The notes beneath the pieces are model-generated. The model was not told where the DNA came from, did no database searches, and worked only from the letters and a program-made list of their open reading frames with translations. A stretch of DNA of 64,000 nucleotides, from positions 124,001 through 188,000 of the forward strand of contig NZ_VTTP01000004.1 in assembly GCF_008364845.1 (NCBI RefSeq). The letters are read 5' to 3'. The number at the start of each line of letters is the position of its first letter. Within the stretch, counting starts at the first letter, position 1. A program made the position numbers and the translations under genes. The DNA is from Actinotalea subterranea. Lineage in GTDB: Bacteria; Actinomycetota; Actinomycetes; Actinomycetales; Cellulomonadaceae. This document shows positions 1 through 7,628 of the stretch, piece by piece.

Positions 1-2
1 GG

Positions 3-1028
3 CGGCTGCGGCCCATGAACCACTACGCGCTCGGCTGGCTCCCGCGCTGGACGCGCCTGGTCGCCCGCCTGCACCTCGCCGGCCTCGCGAACGCCGCCCT
101 CGGCTGGCGGCCCCTCGGCAGGCTCGTCCTGCGCGTCGGCGGGATGGACCCGCGACGCTCGATCCCGCAGTTCTCGCGGACGCCGTTCCGCACGTGGTGG
201 GCGAGCCAGGGCGAGCGTGGACGCACCCACAGCACCCAGGGGCTGGGCGAGGGGACGACCCCGTCGCGCGCGACCGGCGGGACGGACGCCGTGCGCCGTG
301 TGGTGCTCTGGACCGACTCGTTCAGCGACGCCTTCGACCCCGACGTGCCGCGCGCGATGATCCGCGTGCTCCAGGACGCCGGCTACGAGGTCATCGTGCC
401 CGACCAGGACGCCTGCTGCGGCCTCACGTGGATCAGCACCGGCCAGCTCGAGGGTGCGCGGTCGCGGCTCGCGGACCTGCTCACGGTCCTCGGGCCGTAC
501 GCGGTCAACGGGGTCCCCATCGTGGGCGTCGAGCCCTCGTGCACGGCCGTCCTGCGGTCCGACCTCGTCGACCTGCTGCCGGACGACCCGCGGGCCCGCG
601 CCGTCGCGCTCGCGACCCGCACGCTCGCCGAGCTCCTGACGGACCCGGGACCCATCGGCCCGCAGGGGTGGGAGCCGCCGAGCCTCGAGGGCGTCACGGT
701 CGTCGCCCAGCCGCACTGCCACCACCACTCCGTCATGGGCTGGGACGCCGACCGTGCGCTGCTCACCGGGGCGGGCGCGCAGGTCACGACGCTGTCGGGC
801 TGCTGCGGGCTCGCCGGCAACTTCGGCATGGAGAAGGGCCACTACGACATCTCGGTCGCCGTCGCGGAGCACGCGCTGCTCCCCGCGCTCCGTGACGCGG
901 CGCCCGGGACCGTCTTCCTCGCCGACGGCTTCTCCTGCCGCACGCAGGCGGACCAGCTCGCGGGCGAGCAGGGCACCCACCTCGCCCAGCTGCTCGCGGA
1001 CCGTCTGCCCGCACGGGCCGGGGGCTGA
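3..1028 (+). CDS. FAD-linked oxidase/Fe-S protein, C-terminal part (partial)
   Basis: Only the C-terminal ~341 residues are present; the frame is open at the left edge. Two cysteine-rich CCG motifs are visible, DACCGLTW and SGCCGLAGNFG, with an EPSC motif between them. Paired CCG domains are typical of GlcF/LutA/GlpC and heterodisulfide-reductase-like subunits, which carry an Fe-S cluster and pass electrons from 2-hydroxyacid or glycerol-3-phosphate oxidation. In many actinobacteria this part is the C-terminal half of a large single-chain FAD-binding plus Fe-S dehydrogenase (D-lactate dehydrogenase/glycolate oxidase-like); that is my preferred reading because the first visible residues (RLRPMNHYALGW) look like an internal linker rather than a start. 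The exact substrate cannot be told from this fragment. Confidence 0.8.
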   Translation, partial: RLRPMNHYALGWLPRWTRLVARLHLAGLANAALGWRPLGRLVLRVGGMDPRRSIPQFSRTPFRTWWASQGERGRTHSTQGLGEGTTPSRATGGTDAVRRVVLWTDSFSDAFDPDVPRAMIRVLQDAGYEVIVPDQDACCGLTWISTGQLEGARSRLADLLTVLGPYAVNGVPIVGVEPSCTAVLRSDLVDLLPDDPRARAVALATRTLAELLTDPGPIGPQGWEPPSLEGVTVVAQPHCHHHSVMGWDADRALLTGAGAQVTTLSGCCGLAGNFGMEKGHYDISVAVAEHALLPALRDAAPGTVFLADGFSCRTQADQLAGEQGTHLAQLLADRLPARAGG

Positions 1029-1125
1029 GCAGACTCACACGAATGGGGCATTTCGGTGCAAGCCACCCAGGCCGTAGGCTCGGGCGCGTTACGTTACGTG
1101 GCACGTCCGGGGCGTTGGGAAAAGC

Positions 1126-2517
1126 ATGCCTATGTTCCAGGTCGAGGGTTCTCGGTCGGTGGCAGTGCACCCGCTCCGGCCTGCCCGCTCGTCGTTCGGG
1201 GCCGAGACCCCCGTGGTCGTGGCCGACCACCTGGACACGCTGCTCGGTGAGAAGCTGCTCCCGCTGCGGATCCGGCAGCTCGACGCGGACGAGCCGTACC
1301 TGCTCGCCGTCGACGCCGCGGGTCAGCCCGTGGTCGTCGAGGTCGTCGCACTGCTCGACGAGGTCGCGGTGCTGCGGGCGCTGCGCTACGCGGGCCGCGC
1401 GGCGCGGCTGAGCACGCAGGACCTCGCCCGGGCCTACCGCGGCGGCCAGGAGCGGTTCGCGACCCACCTCGCGGCGTTCCGGGAGACCGTCCCCGCGACG
1501 TCGCTGCTCTCCACGTCCGTGCGTGGCGGGGCGCGCCTGCTCCTCGTGTGCTCGGACATCGACGAGGGCATGGAGGAGGTCGTCGAGTTCCTGCTCCAGC
1601 CGGGCTGGCAGGTCGAGGTGCTCCAGGTCGGTGTGATCGAGGGTGCCGACGGCGCCCGCATCGTCGACGTCTCGCCCATCCGACGCACGCCGCCCGCGCG
1701 CCGCGCGATGGAACCCACGTCGCTCCGGCTCGTGCGGTCGGCCGACGTCCCGGGCTCCCCGGGCACCCCGCCGCGAGGCGTGCTGCGCACCACGCCCCCG
1801 GGGGGGCTCTCGCGCGTCCCGCTCGGCGGCCCGCCGCCTGCAGGGTTCGGCCACCGGCCGCCCACGGGGCCACCGGTGCGCACGCCCGCCCTGCAGCGGC
1901 CGGCGTCGATCCTGGACGGGACGGACCTGCCGCGGCACGTGCCGTCCGTCGTGGCGCCGCCCTTCGCCGTCCGCGTCGGCGAGCCGTCGGGTGCCGCACG
2001 ACCCCCGGCGCAGGCGCCCGAGGCGGCGTCGCCGACCCCCGCGTGGACGTCGACCGCGAGCTACGAGCCGGGCTACGCCGCCGCGCCGGCCGGTGCGTCC
2101 TCGGGCTGGGCGTCGGCACCGACCCTTGCCCCGATCACCGCGCCCACCCGCACGGTCGGCGCCGGCCCTGCCGCCTCGCACCCCGCGCCCCCGCCCGGTC
2201 TCCCCTACGCGTTCACGGGCGTCACCCCGCCGCCCGTGGGCGCGGCTGCGGACCGGCGCATCGCCGACGTCGCGCGCGCGGTCGGGGCTCCCGCCGCGCT
2301 CGTCTGGGCACGTGAGCGCCGCGGCGAGTTCCACGAGGCGCTGCTGCACCCCGACGGTGCGATCGAGCTCCCCGACGGCTCGCGGCACCTCGACCCCGAC
2401 GCCGCCGCCTACGCCATCACCGGGGGAGAGATCGCCGTCGACGGCTGGGCCGTGTGGCGCATCGACCGCGCCGACGGTCGGTCGCTCGCGGACGTGGCCG
2501 CCGACCTGCACCGCTGA
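1126..2517 (+). CDS. Nuclease-like N-terminus plus RAMA-like modified-DNA-reader domain protein
   Basis: A 463-aa protein in three parts. Residues ~30-185 resemble the PD-(D/E)xK fold of NucS/DUF91-type nucleases: AVDAAGQPVVVEVV gives D63 and E72, but the usual catalytic lysine two residues after the Glu is Val74, so the site looks degenerate. Residues ~186-385 are a Pro/Gly/Ala/Arg-rich, low-complexity linker. Residues ~392-446 (GEFHEALLHPDG, LPDGSRHLDPDAAAYAITG, then DGWAVWRI) fit the RAMA pattern (an acidic/aromatic strand, a dG loop, a PSaAa-like helix and a terminal GW..W). RAMA domains are known as readers of modified DNA fused to nucleases or methylases. Possible job: recognition of modified or foreign DNA. 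No partner methylase or helicase is next to it. ATG 1126 is followed two codons later by ATG 1132, so either could be the start. Function is inferred from motif shape only. Confidence 0.6.
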   Translation: MPMFQVEGSRSVAVHPLRPARSSFGAETPVVVADHLDTLLGEKLLPLRIRQLDADEPYLLAVDAAGQPVVVEVVALLDEVAVLRALRYAGRAARLSTQDLARAYRGGQERFATHLAAFRETVPATSLLSTSVRGGARLLLVCSDIDEGMEEVVEFLLQPGWQVEVLQVGVIEGADGARIVDVSPIRRTPPARRAMEPTSLRLVRSADVPGSPGTPPRGVLRTTPPGGLSRVPLGGPPPAGFGHRPPTGPPVRTPALQRPASILDGTDLPRHVPSVVAPPFAVRVGEPSGAARPPAQAPEAASPTPAWTSTASYEPGYAAAPAGASSGWASAPTLAPITAPTRTVGAGPAASHPAPPPGLPYAFTGVTPPPVGAAADRRIADVARAVGAPAALVWARERRGEFHEALLHPDGAIELPDGSRHLDPDAAAYAITGGEIAVDGWAVWRIDRADGRSLADVAADLHR

Positions 2518-2550
2518 CCTCGCAGCGTCGCTGACCTCGTTGCCGAGGAG

Positions 2551-3273
2551 CTAGGCGCAGCCCGCCGAGTCGTACCGGCACAGCAGCTCCCAGGCCTGGC
2601 CTGCGTGACCTGTGACCGTCTCGCGGGCGGTGCCGACGGTGCTCTCGCCGCCCTCGAGGGCGACGAGGGTCACGGCCGTTCCGCGCCGGGTCAGCGCGAG
2701 GTAGCTGCCCAGGGCGCCGTCGTCGACGGCGCCCTCGGCCGAGGCGCCGTAGTAGTCGGTCGCGAGGCCCAGCCCCTGCGCGCCCACCTCGAGGGGCTCA
2801 CGGACGTACGCAGTCGAGCCGTCGGCGGCGGTGCCCTGGCAGCCGTCGATCGCGGCGGCGAGCCGGTCGGCCTCGGCGACCGCGGCGTCCGCGTCGGCGA
2901 ACACGGCGACCTGCTGCACGCCCACCTGGGCCTCGAGCTCCCCGTCGCCCTGCGTCACGGTGGCCATGTCGAGCGCGGTCGAGGCGATGCCCGCAGCGCA
3001 GGCCTCGGGCAGGCGCCAGTCGGTGATCCCGCGGGACTCCTGGCGCGGCCCTGCGACAGGTGCCCACGCGGCCTCGGGGAGAAAGACGTCGGCGGGCACG
3101 TCGCCCGGCGTCGCGGGTGCCTCGGGGCTCGCGGTCGCGGCGGGCGTGGCCGGCGTGGTCCCGGGTGTCGTGCTCGGGGGCGCGGTGGTGCTCGACCCGG
3201 ACCCTTCGCCCGTGCAGGCGGCGAGCGCCAGGACACAACCGGCCACGAGGAACGTGCGAGTCGTCGTGCGCAT
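2551..3273 (-). CDS. Secreted lipoprotein of unknown function
   Basis: A 240-aa predicted lipoprotein. The N-terminus (MRTTTRTFLVAGCVLALAAC) is a basic start, a hydrophobic stretch and an LAAC lipobox, followed by a Ser/Thr/Pro/Ala-rich tether of ~45 residues and a compact acidic domain with two further cysteines near the end (ELLCRYDSAGC), probably a disulfide. The domain weakly recalls PknH-type extracellular sensor domains (alternating strands, many D/A/G, terminal Cys pair), but I cannot assign it. I chose the ATG at 3273 because the signal peptide begins there; a longer frame runs to 3303. It converges on the preceding plus-strand gene with a ~30-nt gap and is separated from the hydrolase operon to its right. 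Confidence 0.7.
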   Translation of the reverse strand: MRTTTRTFLVAGCVLALAACTGEGSGSSTTAPPSTTPGTTPATPAATASPEAPATPGDVPADVFLPEAAWAPVAGPRQESRGITDWRLPEACAAGIASTALDMATVTQGDGELEAQVGVQQVAVFADADAAVAEADRLAAAIDGCQGTAADGSTAYVREPLEVGAQGLGLATDYYGASAEGAVDDGALGSYLALTRRGTAVTLVALEGGESTVGTARETVTGHAGQAWELLCRYDSAGCA

Positions 3274-3367
3274 GCCTTCACGCTCGCACATGATCAGCCG
3301 CACCGCATCGCACGGGGCGACGCCCTGCGACGTCGACCGTGGCCCGCGCCCCGGCCTGCCCGTCGCC

Positions 3368-4366
3368 TCAGCCCCAGCCGTACGCCGCGGACCAGCGCGT
3401 GATCTCGGCGTAGAACCGCGTGCGCGCCGGCGCGGCGGACAGCGTGAGGTCGTGCAGCCCGTCGGGGATCCGGACGACGGTGACCACGGGCCCGAGGAGC
3501 ACGGCGCGCCGCGCGAGCAGGTCGACGTCGAGCACCGTGTCGGCCTCCCGCATCTCCTCGCGCCAGCGCGGCAGGATCACGCTGCGCGTCGACGCGCCCA
3601 TGAGGACCGGGACGGGCAGGTGCAGCCCGCGCGCCACCTGCGCGTGCCCGTTGAGGATCGCCTGGAGCCAGCCGGGCCGGATCGGGAAGTACGGCGTGGG
3701 ACGCCACGCGGCGTCGTACGTCCACTCGCCGCCGTGCTCGGCCAGGATCGTCCGCGCGTAGAAGCCCGGGTCGATGTTCAGCATGGGTGTGCGGGGCTGG
3801 AGCCGGGCGAGCTGCTGCACGACGGGCGTGCTCAGCGTCCGCATGAACGAGGACCCCGTGAGCTCGAGCCACGGGCTGTTGAGGACCAGCGCGCTCACGA
3901 CGCCCGGCCTTCGGCGTGCCCACAGCGCCCCGACGAGGCCGCCGGTCGAGTGGCCCATGAACATGATGCGGGCCCTGCGCCCGAGGTCGCCGCGCACCAG
4001 GGCGACGGCCGCGTCGAGCTCCTCGTCGTACGTGTCGAGGTCGTCGACGTAGTTCGGCGTCTGGTGGGGACGCAGGCTGCGGCCGTACTTGCGCAGGTCG
4101 AGCGCGTAGAAGGCCGCGCCCTGGGCGTGCCAGTACTCGGCGAGCGCCGTCTGGAAGAAGTAGTCGTTCCAGCCGTGGACGTACAGGACCGCCCGGGCAG
4201 GCCGGGTCGCCTCGGCGACCGGTGGGCGGTAGCGCACGAGCGTCGCGACGACGGCGCCCTCGTCGTCGTCCGCGAGGGGGATGGTGCGTGCCTCGTAGCC
4301 GGGGCCGAGGATGTCAGGGACCCAGGGGCCCGCCGGGCCGGTCGTCGGCCCGCGATCGCGTGCCAC
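3368..4366 (-). CDS. Alpha/beta hydrolase (lysophospholipase-like)
   Basis: A 332-aa alpha/beta hydrolase. Visible are the oxyanion-hole strand AVLYVHGWNDYFFQ, the lid-side motif ALDLRKYGRS, the nucleophile elbow GHSTGG (Ser in G-x-S-x-G), and a late His in DGLHDL that would complete the triad. The HGWNDYF pattern is usual for the serine aminopeptidase S33/monoacylglycerol lipase-like group. There is no signal peptide, so it is cytoplasmic. Start GTG at 4366 lies 5 nt downstream of the stop of the oxidoreductase gene, so the two are co-transcribed. The frame stays open far upstream, but only as the antisense shadow of that gene. Substrate unknown; an acyl-ester or acylglycerol is the family expectation. 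Confidence 0.85.
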   Translation of the reverse strand: MARDRGPTTGPAGPWVPDILGPGYEARTIPLADDDEGAVVATLVRYRPPVAEATRPARAVLYVHGWNDYFFQTALAEYWHAQGAAFYALDLRKYGRSLRPHQTPNYVDDLDTYDEELDAAVALVRGDLGRRARIMFMGHSTGGLVGALWARRRPGVVSALVLNSPWLELTGSSFMRTLSTPVVQQLARLQPRTPMLNIDPGFYARTILAEHGGEWTYDAAWRPTPYFPIRPGWLQAILNGHAQVARGLHLPVPVLMGASTRSVILPRWREEMREADTVLDVDLLARRAVLLGPVVTVVRIPDGLHDLTLSAAPARTRFYAEITRWSAAYGWG

Positions 4367-4371
4367 GCCCG

Positions 4372-5334
4372 TCAGACCGTGACGACGATCTTGCCGAAGT
4401 GCGCGCCCGACTCCATGCGCGCGAGCGCGTCGCGTGCGGCGGACAGGGGGTGCACCGAGTCGACGACGGGGCGCACACCCGTGCGGGCCATGAAGCGCAG
4501 GAGTGCCGCGAGGTCGTCCTTCGAGCCCATGGTCGCGCCGACGACCGACAGCTCGTTGAAGAACACGCGGGTCAGCTCGGCACCCGGCTGGTCGCCGCTC
4601 GTGGCGCCGGCGACGACGAGCGTGCCGCCCGGGCGCAGCGCGGCGACGGAGTGGCGCCAGGTCGCGGCGCCCACGGTCTCGAGCACGGCGTCGACCCGGA
4701 AGGGCAGCCGCGCGCCGGTCTCGAGCGCGAGGGACGCGCCGAGCTCGAGGGCCCGCGCGCGCTTGCCCTCGTCCCGGCCGGTCACGAGCACCTCGACGCC
4801 GGCGGCCGCGCCGAGCATCACCGCGGCCGTCGACACGCCACCACCGGCGCCCTGCACGAGGACACGGTCGCCCGGCCTGGCGCCCGCGCTCACGAAGAGC
4901 ATGCGGTACGCCGTGAGCCAGGCCGTCGGGAGGCACGCGGCCTCCTCGAAGCTCAGCTCGGCGGGCTTGGGCACCAGGTTCCACGTCGGCACCGCGACCT
5001 GCTCGGCGAGGGTGCCCGGGAAGCGCTCCGACAGGAGCGAGCGACGCTCGTCGGGCCCCACCCCGTGGCCGGTGGCCCCGATCACGGCGTGCACCACCAC
5101 GTCGCGGCCGTCGACCGTCCCGGCGGCGTCGGTGCCCAGCACCATCGGCAGGCGGTCCGGGGGCAGGCCGACGCCCCGCAGGGACCACAGGTCGTGGTGG
5201 TTGAGGCTCGCCGCACGCACGTCGACGACCGACCAGTGCTGGTCGGGGGAGGGGCGCGGGACCTGGCGCACCTCGAGGCCGTCGAGGGGGTTGTCGGGAT
5301 CGGTACGGACGGCGACGGCCGCGAGCATGGTCAT
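4372..5334 (-). CDS. Zinc-binding-type medium-chain dehydrogenase/quinone oxidoreductase
   Basis: A 320-aa MDR-superfamily oxidoreductase. The N-terminal GroES-like half has NHHDLWSLRGVGLPPDRLPMVLG and ends in EAACLPTAWLTAYRMLF; the Rossmann half begins at RVLVQGAGGGVSTAAVMLGAAAG (NAD(P)H-binding GxGxxG variant) and contains VVAGATSG. The structural-zinc cysteines of alcohol dehydrogenases are absent, so a quinone/enone reductase of the QOR/zinc-free type is most likely. It is the first gene of a two-gene unit with the alpha/beta hydrolase. A TACGGT box ends exactly 6 nt before ATG 5334, so the message is probably leaderless and starts at that ATG. Confidence 0.85.
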   Translation of the reverse strand: MTMLAAVAVRTDPDNPLDGLEVRQVPRPSPDQHWSVVDVRAASLNHHDLWSLRGVGLPPDRLPMVLGTDAAGTVDGRDVVVHAVIGATGHGVGPDERRSLLSERFPGTLAEQVAVPTWNLVPKPAELSFEEAACLPTAWLTAYRMLFVSAGARPGDRVLVQGAGGGVSTAAVMLGAAAGVEVLVTGRDEGKRARALELGASLALETGARLPFRVDAVLETVGAATWRHSVAALRPGGTLVVAGATSGDQPGAELTRVFFNELSVVGATMGSKDDLAALLRFMARTGVRPVVDSVHPLSAARDALARMESGAHFGKIVVTV

Positions 5335-5340
5335 GACGTC

Positions 5341-5346
5341 ACCGTA
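5341..5346 (-). promoter_or_regulatory. -10 box TACGGT, leaderless start of the MDR oxidoreductase
   Basis: On the minus strand TACGGT is followed by six nucleotides (GACGTC) and the ATG at 5334. The spacing equals that seen at nadC, lysS, the ROK repressor gene, senX3 and others in this window, which supports transcription starting at the start codon. No Shine-Dalgarno sequence is present. Confidence 0.55.
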
Positions 5347-5424
5347 GGCGCTGGGCGGTCGCCGAGGAGCGGTTCGGCGCGCGGCCCGTCCGTGTCGGGC
5401 GCCGCGACGCCCGCCGTACGCCGA

Positions 5425-5751
5425 TCAGCGCCAGGCGTACGTGAACGCCCAGCTGAGCGTCTCCACGGCGTGCGGCGTGAGCTCGGGGTGACGCTCGGCC
5501 ATGACCGCCGACGTCTGGTGCCACGCGCCGGCGAGGTCGGTCGTCGACCAGTCGATCGGGACCGCGTTGACCTCGGCCTCGAGGGCGCGGACCGCGGCGA
5601 GCAGCGCGTCGGCGGGCCAGGCGGCGGCCAGGGCCACGACGGCCTCCGGGTCGTGCTTGGGGAACGAGGAGCGCCCCCGGCTGAAGTAGGTCACGACCGC
5701 GGCGCTGAGCTCCTCGTCCACGCCCGTGCCGGGGTTGTCCGTCGTCGTCAT
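5425..5751 (-). CDS. Candidate immunity protein for the adjacent ADP-ribosyl-cyclase-like toxin
   Basis: A 108-aa acidic, mostly helical small protein (MTTTDNPGTGVDEELSAAVV... ending WAFTYAWR), without signal peptide or membrane segment, hence cytosolic. Its ATG overlaps the toxin stop codon (ATGA at 5751-5748), so it is translationally coupled. I do not recognise the family. The call as an immunity protein rests on position: in polymorphic toxin systems the cognate inhibitor follows the toxin directly, usually with an overlap, and is a small soluble protein. If correct it would bind and block the NAD-cleaving domain inside the producer and its kin. Alternatively it may be a chaperone or a conserved tail gene of the operon. 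Confidence 0.6.
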   Translation of the reverse strand: MTTTDNPGTGVDEELSAAVVTYFSRGRSSFPKHDPEAVVALAAAWPADALLAAVRALEAEVNAVPIDWSTTDLAGAWHQTSAVMAERHPELTPHAVETLSWAFTYAWR

Positions 5752-7619
5752 GGGTACACCACTCTCTCGATTCCGGTCACCGGGTCGATCTCGGTGATCT
5801 TCGTGACCAGCGGGTTGTCGATCAGCCTGGGCAGCTCGACGTTCTGCCAGATGTTGCCCTCGCGCAGCTCCGCGCCGACGACCGCACGCACCTCGCCCGT
5901 GACGCCGTTCGCGTAGGCCGCCGACGCCTCCGACCACATCTTCTGCACGTTCGGGTCGAGCGGGTTCCACTCGGGCAGCTCGATGCCGCGATCGGCCATG
6001 AGCCGCTCGAGCGTCGTGCCGCCGCCCTCGGCCGCGCGCACGCCCGCGAGCTCCTCGCCGCCGATCCCGTCCGTGCGGCCGGACCAGAAGAACGCCTCGT
6101 CGGGCTCCGTCCTGAACGCGACCGGGTCGATGGCCCCCTCGGCGGTGAAGCCCGGCTGGCCGGCGTACTCGGGGTAGACACCCGGTGCCTCGGCGTCGGC
6201 GTCCGGGTCGGGCGTGGGGTCCCCGTCCTCGCCGTCCGCGTCGCCGTCCTTGTCGGTCTCGGCGTCGCCGTCCGTGTCCCCGTCGCCGTCCTTGTCCGGT
6301 CCCGCGTCCTCGTCGGGTGTGCGGTCGCCTGGGGTGTCGTCGTCGGGCGTGCGGTCGCCCGGGGTGTCCGTGTCAGGCGTGCGGTCGCCGGGCGTGACGT
6401 CCCCGTCCGCGTCCGCGTCGCGGCCCGTGTCCTGGTCGGGCCTGCGCTCACCCGTGCCCGGCGGGTCCGTCTTCGGCGCGCCGCCGTCGTCGACGCGCCC
6501 GACGTCGCCGGTGTCGTCGACGCGCCCGAGGTCGCCGAGGTCGTCGGCCCCGTCGACGCGCCCCAGGTCCCCGAGGTCGTCCAGGTCGTCGAGCCGTCCC
6601 AGGTCCCCGAGGTCGTCGAGGTTGTCGAGCCGCCCGAGGTCGCCGAGGTCGTCGAGGCGGTTGCCCGCGCGGGCGATGTCGCCCAGGGCGTCGAGCGCGT
6701 CGGCGCCGCCCCGGGCCCCGCGCGTCGCGAGGCCGCCCGCGCCGCCGGTCGCGACGGACGCGATGAGGTCCGGCACGAGGTGGCCGATGGCCCGGGCCGG
6801 GTCGTCGGCCCACGTGTCCCAGTCGAGAAGGCCCTTGCCGAGGTTGATGCCGAACTCGAGCGGGTCGTCCTTGAGGGCCTGGAGCATCTGCCCCGGGACC
6901 TCGGCGCTCAGCCGGTACTTCACGGCGAGCTCCTCCGGCGTGAGGTCGCCCGTGACGAGCGCGTACGAGTCCTGGAGCATGTTGACCGGGCTGAACGGGA
7001 CGATCGTCAGGAGGTCCCAGATCGCCTCGCCCGCGCCCACGAAGACGCCGCCGATGAATGCGAGGCCGGACTCGAGCCACCCGCGCTTCTCCGGAGCCGC
7101 GGTGCAGCCCGCGCGGACGCCGTCGGCGCACACCTGCGCGGCCGCGTCGAGCGTGTCGCGCGCCTGCTCGTAGGACGCGACGGCGGCGTCCCGGATCGCC
7201 TCGCCCGGGTCGTGGAACGGCGTGAGGGTCAGGGGTGCGAACGGGTTGGCGTCGAACGCCTCCTGGCGTGCCCGGTTCGTCTCGGCCTGCCACGCGTCGC
7301 GCGCGGAGTCCGTCACGCGGTCGCCCCGCTCGTACTCGGACTGCGCGCTCGTGGCGGCGCTCTGCGCGGCGGCGAGCGCGTCGGCGAAGGTCTCGAGGGC
7401 CGCGGCCGCGGTGAGGAAGCCCTGGCCGGCGTCGCGCCACCGGTTCGGTTCGGTGTCGAGCGCGTCGCGGAACGCGTCGGCCGCGCGTCCGGTCCACCCG
7501 TCGGTGGTCACCCGGGCCAGCGCGTCGCCGATGTCGACGAACGACTGGCCCTTGGTGCGCGCGGTCGCCGCGGACGCCCGGATGCCCGCGGGGTTGCCGT
7601 CGATCGTGAAGTCAGGCAT
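5748..7619 (-). CDS. Polymorphic toxin: WXG-type N-terminus, acidic repeats, C-terminal ADP-ribosyl-cyclase-like NADase domain
   Basis: A 623-aa protein with clear modular build. Residues 1-~165 are helical with a WxG turn (DGWTGRAADAF, W42-G44), like the WXG100/LXG region recognised by ESX/type VII secretion. Residues ~165-320 are a linker region with short hydrophobic patches. Residues 321-378 hold 12-aa LDDLGDLGR-type repeats; 395-478 is an extremely Asp-rich tract with three TPGDRTPDxD repeats and DxDxDG motifs that could bind calcium. Residues ~481-623 align by eye with CD38/ADP-ribosyl cyclases: FFWSGR (W512), TTLERL (E538, cf. TLED), MWSEASAAYA..TGEV (W562) and NVELPRL (E595). These match the four active-site residues W125, E146, W189 and E226 of human CD38. 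Prediction: NAD+ glycohydrolase/cyclase toxin. Neighbours are an ESX-like partner upstream and an immunity candidate downstream. No secretion machinery is in the window. Confidence 0.78.
   Translation of the reverse strand: MPDFTIDGNPAGIRASAATARTKGQSFVDIGDALARVTTDGWTGRAADAFRDALDTEPNRWRDAGQGFLTAAAALETFADALAAAQSAATSAQSEYERGDRVTDSARDAWQAETNRARQEAFDANPFAPLTLTPFHDPGEAIRDAAVASYEQARDTLDAAAQVCADGVRAGCTAAPEKRGWLESGLAFIGGVFVGAGEAIWDLLTIVPFSPVNMLQDSYALVTGDLTPEELAVKYRLSAEVPGQMLQALKDDPLEFGINLGKGLLDWDTWADDPARAIGHLVPDLIASVATGGAGGLATRGARGGADALDALGDIARAGNRLDDLGDLGRLDNLDDLGDLGRLDDLDDLGDLGRVDGADDLGDLGRVDDTGDVGRVDDGGAPKTDPPGTGERRPDQDTGRDADADGDVTPGDRTPDTDTPGDRTPDDDTPGDRTPDEDAGPDKDGDGDTDGDAETDKDGDADGEDGDPTPDPDADAEAPGVYPEYAGQPGFTAEGAIDPVAFRTEPDEAFFWSGRTDGIGGEELAGVRAAEGGGTTLERLMADRGIELPEWNPLDPNVQKMWSEASAAYANGVTGEVRAVVGAELREGNIWQNVELPRLIDNPLVTKITEIDPVTGIERVVYP
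6306..6395 (-). repeat. Three 30-bp tandem repeats in the toxin gene (TPGDRTPDxD)
   Basis: Residues 409-438 of the toxin are three consecutive ten-residue units TPGDRTPDTD, TPGDRTPDDD and TPGDRTPDED, encoded by three 30-bp direct repeats. They lie between the glycine-poor acidic linker and the C-terminal enzymatic domain. Their length in whole codons means copy-number change would keep the frame. Confidence 0.9.
6489..6659 (-). repeat. 36-bp tandem repeats in the toxin gene (LDDLDDLGDLGR)
   Basis: Residues 321-377 hold about three full 12-residue units (LDNLDDLGDLGR, LDDLDDLGDLGR, VDGADDLGDLGR) with shorter flanking copies (LDDLGDLGR, VDDTGDVGR). The DNA is correspondingly repetitive at 36 bp. 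The region separates the secretion-type N-terminus from the Asp-rich tract and may be an extended spacer. Confidence 0.9.
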
Positions 7620-7628
7620 GGCGGCCCG

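Noticed and set aside
784-2511. 575-codon open frame on the minus strand opposite the RAMA-like gene
   Set aside because: Antisense shadow typical of high-GC DNA; Arg/Gly-rich translation without domains, while the plus strand has motif-bearing protein.
6306-6659. CRISPR-like array
   Set aside because: The repeats are direct, in frame with a protein and lack unique spacers of constant length; no cas genes are present.
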